Positions 1 to 7,080 of a DNA stretch of 7,629 nucleotides are shown here, in pieces. Within the stretch, counting starts at the first letter, position 1. Each line of letters starts with the position of its first letter. Made by a program: the position numbers and the translations under genes. Source of the DNA: JANQRV01 sp964533785. GTDB taxonomy: Bacteria; Bacteroidota; Bacteroidia; Chitinophagales; Saprospiraceae. The stretch is from assembly GCA_964533785.1 (NCBI GenBank), contig CAZHNG010000325.1:1-7629 (forward strand). The letters run 5' to 3'. The notes under the pieces were generated by a model. The model was not told the DNA's origin. It searched no databases and saw only the letters and a program-made list of their open reading frames with translations.

Positions 1-48
1 GATGCGCCGGTAATTGATGAATACGCTGGGATGGTTTGGTGAAGACAT
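1..48 (-). CDS. Partial CDS: N-terminus of a probable TIR-domain protein, cut by the window edge
   Basis: An ATG at 46-48 opens a frame that stays open to the window edge and encodes MSSPNHPSVFINYRRI. The hydrophobic strand followed by F-I-N-Y-R-R is the characteristic beta-A strand/box 1 of bacterial TIR domains (family pattern roughly (V/I)FI(S/N)YRRxD), and it sits at the position, about residue 9, where TIR domains usually begin in stand-alone proteins. TIR domains of this kind act as cytoplasmic NAD-cleaving or signalling modules, often in anti-phage defence. The gene is on the same strand as the large adhesin gene and starts 94 bases after that gene's stop. A hairpin lies between them, so it may be a separate transcript. 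No Shine-Dalgarno sequence is visible, which is normal for Bacteroidota. Only 16 residues can be seen, so the family call rests on one motif, and the rest of the protein, including any catalytic glutamate, is outside the window. Confidence 0.5.
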   Translation of the reverse strand, partial: MSSPNHPSVFINYRRI

Positions 49-119
49 AGTCGGTATTATCAGTTTGGTTAAGCAATATATTGTTAAATGGATGCTTTCC
101 CAAATAAAATGAGGAATCT

Positions 120-147
120 GGTAGATCGGAATTCATTCCGAGCTACC
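120..147 (-). terminator. Imperfect hairpin spanning the stop codon of the adhesin gene; possible terminator or 3'-end stabiliser
   Basis: Read on the minus strand, GGTAG-c-TCGGAA, loop TGAA, TTCCGA-t-CTACC forms an 11-base-pair stem with one C/T mismatch and a four-base loop. The TAG stop codon (143-145) lies inside the 5' arm. A T-rich stretch (CATTTTATTTG) follows only about 14 bases after the stem, so this is not a textbook intrinsic terminator. A role in ending or stabilising the adhesin transcript is inferred from its position and its pairing. The stem would also form on a plus-strand transcript. Confidence 0.42.
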
Positions 148-3100
148 GAAGTAAAGTCACCGTCCCTTTCTTCCGCTCGCTGTTGCCATTCACGAACAAT
201 ACTTCGGCCTCCCAGCTATAGACCCCTTGGGGAGCCTCGCTGTTGTCGTAAATACCGTCCCACCGGCCGGTTGGACTGCCCGCTTCTAATGCAGAGGTGG
301 TCCAGACCAGCGTACCGTAAGGAGAATAAACGCTGAGCTTATAGCTTTCGACGCCGGAGCCGACGGCACCAAACACCCTGACCACTGGCTCCCCGTAATC
401 AGGAGAAAAAGCAGTGGGTACCTCGAAGCTGGTGATCCATTCCGGTTCGACGGGCTTTGCGATGGTATCGGAGCAAAAGAAAAGCCCTGCATTGTTATTC
501 GACGCGATCAGCTTTACCAAAATATCCCGGTTGATATCATATTCGTGAATGGGTTCAAATGCGGTGCTGGTGGTACCGTCTCCCAGTTCCCAGAAATAAG
601 CATCCGCATTGCTGGACCGGTTAATGAAGCGAACGTCGCCGATCAAAGCGTCATCTTCATCGCTGATGAAGTCAAAATCAGCAACCGGTTGTTCAAATAC
701 GGTCAAGGCTTGATTTAAGAAAAGCGTATCCCTGCACTGCTCGTTGTAAATAGCGATCAGGCTGAAGCTGTATGCGCCAGGCTGGTCGATGGTGTAGGAA
801 ATGACTCGCCCGGTATCTGGTTGTAAGTTGGGTAACAGGTACCACTCGTAGGTCAGTGCCTGCGTTGGTGTGGCGGTCAGTACAACGCGGGTTCCCGCGC
901 ATACCCGCTGGGCGGAAAGCGTGGCCTCGGCTACCGGGTTGCCAAAGATATCGATCGTCTGAGCGGTAGTGTCCGTACAGCCGAAATCAGTAAGCGTGAT
1001 CAGGCTGATCTGGTATTGCCCTGGCTCCGTATAGCTGTGAACCGGTTCCAGGGCTTCAGAGGCCTCACCGTCGCCAAATGCCCAAATATTGCGGAGGTTG
1101 CCGGTCGAATTATTGATGAAGCTGACCTCAGCGGGAGCTCCACACTCCATTGCCTGGTCAACGACAAAGGACGCCGTAGGGTTAGGATGTACGGTAATGG
1201 TTTGGGTAGTCTGATCCTGGGGGCAACCATTGTCAGAAATGGCGGTAAGGCTTACCGTAAAATTGCCGGCGGTGGCAAAAGTATGTTCAGGGGTCGTTTC
1301 GCTGGAGCCGGTGCGGTCGCCAAAATCCCACAGATAACGATCCGCTGCTGAGGATCCGTTGCTAAAGGCGATGGACGCTCCCTGGCAGATAGCGGGGGCG
1401 CTGGCGCTAAAAGTAGCCGTAGAGGAAGATAGTACGTCGTAAGTTTTGGAGCTGCTATCCCGGCAGCCAAAACTATTCTCGACGGTGAGTGCTACCGAGT
1501 ATTGCCCCGGCACTAAGGGAAGCGCGGCGGTGTCGGCAATCAGACTGACCGCTTCGCCAAATTGCCAGTTTGCTGATACCGCATCGATCGATTGATTGAT
1601 CACCCGCAGGGTATCATTAGCTAGGCATAGGGTGTCACCCGAGAGTTGAAATGCGCTGACCGGTTTTGGGAAAACCGTAATGAGGGTGGAAGTGGTATCG
1701 CTGAAGCAACCGGCTTCGTCGATTGCGGTCAATTGTACCCGGTAGGTGCCTGGTTCGGTAAAAGTGTGGACCGGCTCCTGCATTCTGGAGGCATTGCTGC
1801 CGTCGCCAAAATCCCACAGGAATTCCAGTGCTCCGAAACCGGTGGATTGATTGGTGAAGGCTACTTCAAAGGGAGGGCAGCCCGAAGTGATGGCGGGGCT
1901 GAAGGCACTTCGTGGTAAACCCAGTACGGTCAACGGTTTGGTGACGGATGCGGGACAGTTGTTGATCCGGGAAGTGCCGGTATAGGTAACGGAAAAAACG
2001 CCGGCGGAATCGTACTGGTGGACGGGGGCAAACACGGCACTCGAATCTCCGTCGCCAAAATACCAGGTGCTTTTGGCGATCTCCTGTGAATCATTCTGAA
2101 ACCTGATGGTGTCTCCGATACATATCGTTTCCGGTTCTGCAAAGTTGACCTGAGGTGCCGGCAGGATCTCAATTTCCGCCGTATCCTGATCGGTGCCGCA
2201 TCTCGAGGCGTATAGCACGACGGTGTATAGCCCGGGTTCCTGAAGGTCCATCCGGGGTTGTGGTCCGCTTCCTCCGCTGAATGGCGTTCCATCGGGCCGG
2301 AATACCTCCCAGGTCAATACCGAGCCGGGCGTGCTGAATGACCGGGGTTGCGCCAGATAGGGCTGACAGGCGACCGTGGAGTCCAGCTCGATAAACGCTT
2401 CAACGTCGGGAGGATAGATCGTGACCTGCTTCATAGCGGTATCCACCCCGCAGGCATTGTCCGCCACCAATTCCAAAGTATAGGTGCTGACCTCATCGCG
2501 GGTAGTGGTCAGAGCGGGCAACTCCGGCTCCAATTCGGTAGAATATTTATCCCCATTGATCCACCAACAATAGTTTTCCGGATTACCGAGGGTTATGTTA
2601 TTGACTTCCGGTTGAAAGGGAGAACAGCCCTCCAGTTCGTTCAGCCCGAAGTCGGCGATAGGGTAGGGGTGAACGAGAACGGAATCGGTAGCGATCCTGG
2701 TGTCACAAAGGTTGGTTACCTTGAGCTCGACGCGGAAGTAAGTGTCTTCCGTCAGGCTATCGAGTACGTAAGGCGTAATTTCCGGATTGTCGATGGTATC
2801 ACCGTTGACGCACCAGACGCGACTGGTAATTTCATCGCCCGAGCTAAGGTCCGCTACCTGCAACGAAAAAGGGGCGCAACCCTCCCGGTCCGGTATATTC
2901 ATGCTCGCCGTGGGGGGCGTAATAATTTGCAGTTCTCTGGCAGTGGTATCGGCGCAGCCGGCGGTGGTACTTACGATCTGGGTCAAGGTTTTGGTGCCCC
3001 CCGCTGTATAGCTGTGGGTCGGTTGCGCTTCGGTACTGGTTGCCCCACCGCGATCAAATTCCCAGAAGTAATCTAGTCCAGTTTGTGCGGGGATCAGGGT

Positions 3101-5506
3101 AAACACTTCATCCTTACAGGGGCTTCCCTCGATGGTGAATCCGGCTTCCGGCTTTGGGTTGTAGGTCAGTTGTTTACTCGCGCAAGCAGCACAGCCGTTA
3201 ACCATTTCGCTTTCGATACAATACTGGTAGGTATATACCTCACCGGGAACCAGGCTGTCCAGGTCGATCAGCCCTCTAGATCCGTCCGTGATACCCTGGC
3301 CCTGCCAGGTACCATCAGCGGGCGCAGCCCCCAGGAGTTGGTATTCGGAAGGTCCCTCGCAGAGTTCAACCGGACTTCCGGCGGAAACGGCCGATTCGAG
3401 GTCGATGATTTCCACCATTACGCTTTCCGTTTGTTCGCAAGAGCTTCCGGCAGCAAAACGATACGTATAGGTATGGATATCTCCCCCGGCCGCTCTCAGG
3501 TCGATCTTGCCGGTTATGGGATCAATACCCGGACCACTCCAGCGCCCGTCCGCCAGGTTGGCGGTCAATTGTAAAGTATCCTCGCTAATGCAGACGGGCA
3601 TCACCGGATCGATGAGTAGCGCTTCCGCTTCGGTAAGTTCTATGCGCAGGCTATCCCGTACCTGACAGGCCCGGCGCGTATAGGCAACGTATACTGTGTG
3701 ACTTCCTACTTGAAGGTTGCCAGCCTCTGCGTTAAAAATACTACTGTTATCTGCTATACCCAGCCCCGACCAGCTAAAAGTACCACCCGCGGAATCCACC
3801 TCGATAGCAACCGCTTCCTTCAAGTCGACATCGATATTGCCTACACAGAGGACGATCTGCTCGGGAAGGACTAGGGCAGGAGGCGCGTCAACGGTGATCG
3901 TCGGACTGGAGGTTACCTCACATCCATTGGTATCCTCAAACCGGTAAACTGGCTTAAAAATGCCTTCCTGACTCTGCAGCGGGTCGAAGATACCCGCAAC
4001 CGAATCGACGATACCGATCCCCGACCAGGTTCCTCCCGTCCTGCTGGCCGTTAATGTTTGGGCGGGACTATCCAGGCAAAGCACCTCGTCCATGACTTCC
4101 ACCGACTCGGAAGCTCTTACCGTTACTTCTACCGTTGCTTCGTTATTGCAGGGGGCATTGTCCAGCCGGTAGGTCAATAGATAGGTCTGCTGTCCATCAG
4201 TACCCGTAAAAACAGAAGGGTCAAAAATGCTGTCCTGCAGGATGCCCTGCCCACTCCAGGTGCCTCCCGGCGGTACTGCCCGTAAAGTGTCGGGACTGGA
4301 ACCGGCGCAGTAATCCGGAAGTGGCGGAATGGTGATGGACTGGCTGGCAGCTACCTCAATTTCTACGGAGCGATTGATCGTACCACAACTACCCGTGACG
4401 GCCAGTTCAATCAATCCGCTTTGATCGAACGTAACTTGGCCGAAGTCTGCTCCACTAGCCGTTCCGGGCATTCCTCCCGTTAAGGTCCAGTCGATCGACT
4501 CAAAAGTCCCCTCGATCGCAAACTGAAGATCTGCCGGTGAGACGGTAATTTCATCGCAGGCCGGAAGCGGCTGGTTTAAACTGACCGTCGGAGCGTCCTC
4601 AAAACTAAGCGTGCGCTCTTTCACGTCTTCGCCGCAAAAGTTGGAGGCGACCAGTTCAACGGTATAGGTGATGGGTTGCTTGAAAATGACGGATATATTC
4701 TTACTGCCGCGATTCATGGTAGCGGTATCGGTGAAGACCCAGTTTTCATCGCCGTCCGGACTGATGTTCCAACGGCTGTTGCTGAATTCATTAGACAAGT
4801 CGGTGAAGTCGATTACGGTATTGGCACAACCTCCTTCCGCGCTTTGCTCAAAGTCGGCTTCGGGATCGGCGATGACTTCAACCTTCCTGGTGTAGGTATC
4901 CGAACCGCAGTTATTGTACACGGTAAGCGTAACGGTATATTCGCCGGTACTGGCGTACGGATGGGTAGGGGATTCTTCTGTTGAAATGGGACTGCCATCG
5001 CCAAAATCCCATTCAAAACTATCCGCGTGGCAGCTGCTATTTGATGGTGTAAACCCTTCTTCCAGACACACTTTTTCGGGAACACCAAATCGCGCCAATG
5101 GCTTCGGGATAATTCCAAATTCGTAGGAACCGGACTGGCAGCTGTTGCCGTCAGCGCAGCGCGCTACCCCGCGAAAGACGACGTTGAAGGCGGTCTGCGG
5201 GCGATCGCAAACCACGCTGTCGGGGATATCGTATTGATGCTGGGGGTTATCGTAGTTCTCGTACGTATCGACGGTGCCATCCCCCCAGTCGACGATAAAG
5301 AAATCAAAACCTTCCGCAGACTCATTGATCAGGGTGATGGTCGATCCTTCACAGAATATAACATTCCCTTCATTATTGAAATTGACGTTGAGATTACCGC
5401 ATTCAATGGAAGGGCAGTTGAAGTCCTGTGCAACGAGGGAAGGGGTGAACGAGATAAAAGCGAATAGTAATAATCCTAAGTATAAGGGATTAAGCTTGTT
5501 TTCCAT
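143..5506 (-). CDS. Giant PKD-repeat surface protein with T9SS type B (gliding motility-associated) C-terminal sorting domain
   Basis: This 1787-residue protein is expected to be exported by Sec, carried across the outer membrane by the type IX secretion system, and displayed or released as an adhesin-like filament. Residues 1-26 are a signal peptide (hydrophobic LYLGLLLFAFISF, cleavage near LVAQ|DF), which supports the ATG chosen. Clear PKD motifs occur at about 72-78 (DWGDGT), 166-172 (WDFGDGS), 1148-1153, 1231-1237 (WDFGDGS), 1393-1397, 1475-1480 and 1639-1644, with the usual later 'P-x-H-x-(Y/F)-x-x-x-G-x-(Y/F)' strand. Degenerate PKD/Ig-like modules fill the gaps, and residues 396-783 hold five WSGxGI-type modules. 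Most modules carry one cysteine near the start and one near the end, suggesting disulfides formed outside the cytoplasm. Residues 1693-1787 resemble the type B sorting domain and end in G-T-V-T-L-L-R. It lies 9 bases after the PorP/SprF-like gene, so the two are probably co-transcribed. No catalytic domain is recognisable, and the ligand is unknown. Confidence 0.93.
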   Translation of the reverse strand: MENKLNPLYLGLLLFAFISFTPSLVAQDFNCPSIECGNLNVNFNNEGNVIFCEGSTITLINESAEGFDFFIVDWGDGTVDTYENYDNPQHQYDIPDSVVCDRPQTAFNVVFRGVARCADGNSCQSGSYEFGIIPKPLARFGVPEKVCLEEGFTPSNSSCHADSFEWDFGDGSPISTEESPTHPYASTGEYTVTLTVYNNCGSDTYTRKVEVIADPEADFEQSAEGGCANTVIDFTDLSNEFSNSRWNISPDGDENWVFTDTATMNRGSKNISVIFKQPITYTVELVASNFCGEDVKERTLSFEDAPTVSLNQPLPACDEITVSPADLQFAIEGTFESIDWTLTGGMPGTASGADFGQVTFDQSGLIELAVTGSCGTINRSVEIEVAASQSITIPPLPDYCAGSSPDTLRAVPPGGTWSGQGILQDSIFDPSVFTGTDGQQTYLLTYRLDNAPCNNEATVEVTVRASESVEVMDEVLCLDSPAQTLTASRTGGTWSGIGIVDSVAGIFDPLQSQEGIFKPVYRFEDTNGCEVTSSPTITVDAPPALVLPEQIVLCVGNIDVDLKEAVAIEVDSAGGTFSWSGLGIADNSSIFNAEAGNLQVGSHTVYVAYTRRACQVRDSLRIELTEAEALLIDPVMPVCISEDTLQLTANLADGRWSGPGIDPITGKIDLRAAGGDIHTYTYRFAAGSSCEQTESVMVEIIDLESAVSAGSPVELCEGPSEYQLLGAAPADGTWQGQGITDGSRGLIDLDSLVPGEVYTYQYCIESEMVNGCAACASKQLTYNPKPEAGFTIEGSPCKDEVFTLIPAQTGLDYFWEFDRGGATSTEAQPTHSYTAGGTKTLTQIVSTTAGCADTTARELQIITPPTASMNIPDREGCAPFSLQVADLSSGDEITSRVWCVNGDTIDNPEITPYVLDSLTEDTYFRVELKVTNLCDTRIATDSVLVHPYPIADFGLNELEGCSPFQPEVNNITLGNPENYCWWINGDKYSTELEPELPALTTTRDEVSTYTLELVADNACGVDTAMKQVTIYPPDVEAFIELDSTVACQPYLAQPRSFSTPGSVLTWEVFRPDGTPFSGGSGPQPRMDLQEPGLYTVVLYASRCGTDQDTAEIEILPAPQVNFAEPETICIGDTIRFQNDSQEIAKSTWYFGDGDSSAVFAPVHQYDSAGVFSVTYTGTSRINNCPASVTKPLTVLGLPRSAFSPAITSGCPPFEVAFTNQSTGFGALEFLWDFGDGSNASRMQEPVHTFTEPGTYRVQLTAIDEAGCFSDTTSTLITVFPKPVSAFQLSGDTLCLANDTLRVINQSIDAVSANWQFGEAVSLIADTAALPLVPGQYSVALTVENSFGCRDSSSKTYDVLSSSTATFSASAPAICQGASIAFSNGSSAADRYLWDFGDRTGSSETTPEHTFATAGNFTVSLTAISDNGCPQDQTTQTITVHPNPTASFVVDQAMECGAPAEVSFINNSTGNLRNIWAFGDGEASEALEPVHSYTEPGQYQISLITLTDFGCTDTTAQTIDIFGNPVAEATLSAQRVCAGTRVVLTATPTQALTYEWYLLPNLQPDTGRVISYTIDQPGAYSFSLIAIYNEQCRDTLFLNQALTVFEQPVADFDFISDEDDALIGDVRFINRSSNADAYFWELGDGTTSTAFEPIHEYDINRDILVKLIASNNNAGLFFCSDTIAKPVEPEWITSFEVPTAFSPDYGEPVVRVFGAVGSGVESYKLSVYSPYGTLVWTTSALEAGSPTGRWDGIYDNSEAPQGVYSWEAEVLFVNGNSERKKGTVTLLR
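146..430 (-). other. Encoded T9SS type B sorting domain (residues about 1693-1787) of the adhesin
   Basis: The family pattern is an opening F-x-(I/V)-P-x-A-F-S-P-N-G-D-G-x-N-D, then a strand of the type Y-x-L-x-(I/V)-Y-x-x-x-G, then a W-D-G turn, G-V-Y, and a terminal G-x-(V/I)-T-L-(I/L)-R. Here one sees FEVPTAFSPD, YKLSVYSPYGTLVW, GRWDGIYDN, PQGVYSW and GTVTLLR in that order, so the call is firm. The acidic NGDGxND segment is replaced by DYGEPVVRV, which is unusual. Type B domains are known to need a dedicated PorP/SprF partner, consistent with the gene next door. Confidence 0.85.
3158..4321 (-). repeat. Five tandem WSGxGI modules encoded within the adhesin (residues about 396-783)
   Basis: Five copies of a short motif are spaced evenly: WSGQGI at residue 417, WSGIGI at 494, WSGLGI at 579, WSGPGI at 656 and WQGQGI at 734, giving intervals of 77, 85, 77 and 78 residues. 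Each is preceded by a G-G-T or D-G-(R/T) turn (the third by GGTFS). Each is preceded by a conserved cysteine (C400, C477, C554, C639, C716), and the modules end with another cysteine-containing strand. This is a separate subfamily of Ig-like module from the flanking PKD domains. The copies have diverged at the DNA level, so they are old duplications. Confidence 0.75.
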
Positions 5507-5515
5507 GGAGGCAGA

Positions 5516-6706
5516 TTAATTGTTTCGGTACCAAATATTTTCGTAGATCTTGTTCTTTCCGGAACTTTCGCGGAGGAACCTGCAGGGCATAGCCCGTTCT
5601 TTGCTGTCGTAGGAGGGGGGATTGCCCGTCCAGGTACAAATGGGGCTGCTTGCGAAGCTCAGGCGTAGGGTGACTTCGTAAATATTATTGATGTGATTGC
5701 GTAAGCCGGAAAAATTAAAGGAATAGCTGAAACCCACGTCTGCCCGGCTCCGGGGGCCGGTAAAGAACCCTAAAGCGGCCTGCGCACTCCCCCAATTGGT
5801 ACTCGGCTGATCCTCATTGGGTTTACTGGTATGAACGAAGCCGCCCACCGAAAAACGGTTGCTGAAAGAAAAGTCGGCTCCCAATTCGAGGTAGGACAGC
5901 TTTTGTTGCGACTGCCAGAATACCTGGGGATGAATGGAGAGAAAGTCCTTTCCAAAATCACCTACGTTCATTTGCAGACGCGCAAAAGCCGTATAGCGTG
6001 GTTTTGTGGGCGTACCCAGTCCGAGCAGCGACCAGGAATGCCCTTGCTCATTAGCTCCGACCAGGGGCAGGAGGTTATGTACCGCAAAACCCAGAAAATA
6101 ATTCTTGGCATATTTGCTTTGGGGGTCCTGTACAAAGCGGAGGGATATGCCGCCGGAAGGCTGAAAGTACCAATTGGAATAGCCGTCATTAGGTGCCAGG
6201 AAGGCAGTAGGGATGGGTTGTCCGTCAGCACCTCTCCATCCGTATTTTGGGTCAATTTGATCGATGAATGTCAACTTGCTGTAGTCAATATACTGTCGCC
6301 CCCAGTGGGCGCCGATGCCGATGCGCAGTTGCAGCCGGTTTTCCCGCCATGGTCCCATTAAACTAAGAGGTGCCGCTAGCATGCCCCCAAATTGCTGCGT
6401 GTGGAGGAGCCCTTGCCCTTCGCGGTCCTGCATCACTGAGAATCCGTAATCAAAGAAACTGCAGGGCATGCTTTCTTCTAAGGTCAGGAGGTACGTCTCG
6501 TAACCGGGGATGCCCGATGACTGCCATTGACTTTTTACTTTAAAGCCGATGCTGAGTGCTCCCCGGAAACCGGTTAAGGCGGGATTGAAGAGGGGTTCAT
6601 TTCCATTGAAATGGGTGAAGAAGGGGTCTTGGGCGGATAGCCGGAAGAGTGGGCTGAAAAGCAGGAATGTGAAAAAAATAGTGAAAGGATGCAAAATATG
6701 TTTCAT
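5516..6706 (-). CDS. PorP/SprF-family type IX secretion outer-membrane protein
   Basis: This 396-residue protein has a signal peptide at residues 1-25 (hydrophobic ILHPFTIFFTFLLFSPLF, cleavage near LSAQ|DP). The mature start QDPFFTHFNGNEPLFNPALTG matches the PorP/SprF family signature, in which Q-(D/Q)-P-x-(F/Y) is followed by (I/F)-N-P-A-x-x-G. The remainder is alternating aromatic and hydrophobic strands with glycines (for example 125-135, 202-212, 272-282, 322-332 and 342-351), as expected for an outer-membrane beta barrel. Known members (SprF with SprB in gliding bacteria, PorP in Porphyromonas) assist export or surface attachment of T9SS clients, above all those with type B domains. The gene lies 9 bases upstream of such a client and so is probably its partner. 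A tail of about 45 residues (352-396, with two cysteines) extends beyond the last strand. The start ATG is fixed by the signal peptide. The exact paralogue cannot be named. Confidence 0.9.
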   Translation of the reverse strand: MKHILHPFTIFFTFLLFSPLFRLSAQDPFFTHFNGNEPLFNPALTGFRGALSIGFKVKSQWQSSGIPGYETYLLTLEESMPCSFFDYGFSVMQDREGQGLLHTQQFGGMLAAPLSLMGPWRENRLQLRIGIGAHWGRQYIDYSKLTFIDQIDPKYGWRGADGQPIPTAFLAPNDGYSNWYFQPSGGISLRFVQDPQSKYAKNYFLGFAVHNLLPLVGANEQGHSWSLLGLGTPTKPRYTAFARLQMNVGDFGKDFLSIHPQVFWQSQQKLSYLELGADFSFSNRFSVGGFVHTSKPNEDQPSTNWGSAQAALGFFTGPRSRADVGFSYSFNFSGLRNHINNIYEVTLRLSFASSPICTWTGNPPSYDSKERAMPCRFLRESSGKNKIYENIWYRNN

Positions 6707-6806
6707 ATAAGCAATGAGGTCATTTTTGATGAGTGTAAATGCGGTTAATATTGTTTGAACCGGAATATACCGTTCGGAAGTGTTTAACTGTGAAGTAGAT
6801 AGATTT

Positions 6807-6837
6807 TCAAGTTATTGAATCTAAAAGTCAAAGTCAA
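6807..6837 (-). promoter_or_regulatory. Candidate Bacteroidota-type promoter for the PorP/SprF-adhesin unit
   Basis: On the minus strand a TTG (6835-6837) is followed after 20 bases by TAACTTGA (6807-6814). The phylum consensus is TTG, 17-23 bases, then TAnnTTTG, so spacing and most positions fit, but the second box matches only partly. It would give a leader of roughly 95 bases before the ATG at 6706. The surrounding DNA is AT-rich, so a chance match is quite possible. Another candidate could lie nearer the start codon, where no better match was seen. Confidence 0.25.
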
Positions 6838-6922
6838 TTTTCACTTTTTATATTTCTCACGACTTGAGCTTAGAGTTGTTGCTAGTTCTGTTTCAAAAGT
6901 ATGGACAAGCTTTGTTTTTAGG

Positions 6923-6940
6923 CTATAACTTTTGTTATAG
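6923..6940. repeat. Perfect 7-base inverted repeat with 4-base loop
   Basis: CTATAAC-TTTT-GTTATAG is a perfect inverted repeat in the gap between the TIR ORF and the PorP/SprF-like gene. No T-tract follows it on either strand, so an intrinsic terminator is not well supported. It could be an operator or a weak 3' hairpin for the TIR transcript, which ends about 140 bases earlier, or it could be chance in AT-rich DNA. Confidence 0.35.
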
Positions 6941-7080
6941 AGGGGCGAGATTGGTAAATTATGATTATTTTAAAACGGAGTCTTTTAAGGTTTTGGCCGT
7001 TGAGTTTTCAGATAAAAATGAGTCTCAAAGCTTTACGGAAAATAGATCCTGCTTCTGAGTGGAGGAATTCCAAGTAGATG

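Larger units (their letters stand above)
6707..7080. other. Intergenic region of 374 bases without a convincing gene
   Basis: The stretch between the PorP/SprF start and the TIR stop is AT-rich (the line 6841-6900 has 20 G+C in 60 bases). No ATG-initiated frame of note exists on the minus strand. On the plus strand there is a 64-codon frame opened by TTG (6864-7058) and a 38-codon frame opened by ATG (6961-7077). Neither resembles a known family, and both would run against all neighbours. The region holds the promoter candidate and the small hairpin listed separately. A degraded gene remnant cannot be excluded. Confidence 0.6.

Noticed and set aside
2348..3076. Long plus-strand open frame of 242 codons antisense to the adhesin
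   Set aside because: It lies wholly inside the strongly supported minus-strand gene, has no family resemblance, and reads like a frame kept open by the codon use of the opposite strand. The same holds for the 163-codon frame at 3083-3574.
3158..4321. CRISPR-like or satellite repeat array
   Set aside because: The regularity is at the protein level (about 77-85 residues). The DNA copies are diverged and continuous with coding sequence, with no short identical repeats and spacers.
5831..6361. Plus-strand open frame of 176 codons across the PorP/SprF-like gene
   Set aside because: It is antisense to a gene with a signal peptide and family signature, and shows no recognisable domain.
6824..6837. 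TTGACTTTGACT direct repeat (minus strand) and a sigma-70-like TTGACT, 17 bases, GAAAAT
   Set aside because: The main sigma factor of Bacteroidota does not use the enteric consensus, and the six-base direct repeat is too short in AT-rich DNA to claim an operator.
6864..7058. 64-codon plus-strand frame in the intergenic gap
   Set aside because: It starts with TTG, runs against all neighbours, and its product (MSLELLLVLFQKYG...) shows no known motif or secretion signal. Chance in AT-rich DNA is likelier.
6961..7077. 38-codon plus-strand frame with ATG start, convergent with the TIR ORF
   Set aside because: It is basic and short with no ribosome-binding or promoter support. An antitoxin or small regulator was considered but nothing in the sequence supports it.
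7018..7080. GGAATTCC palindrome as a terminator for the TIR ORF
   Set aside because: An eight-base palindrome without a loop or T-tract does not make a terminator hairpin.
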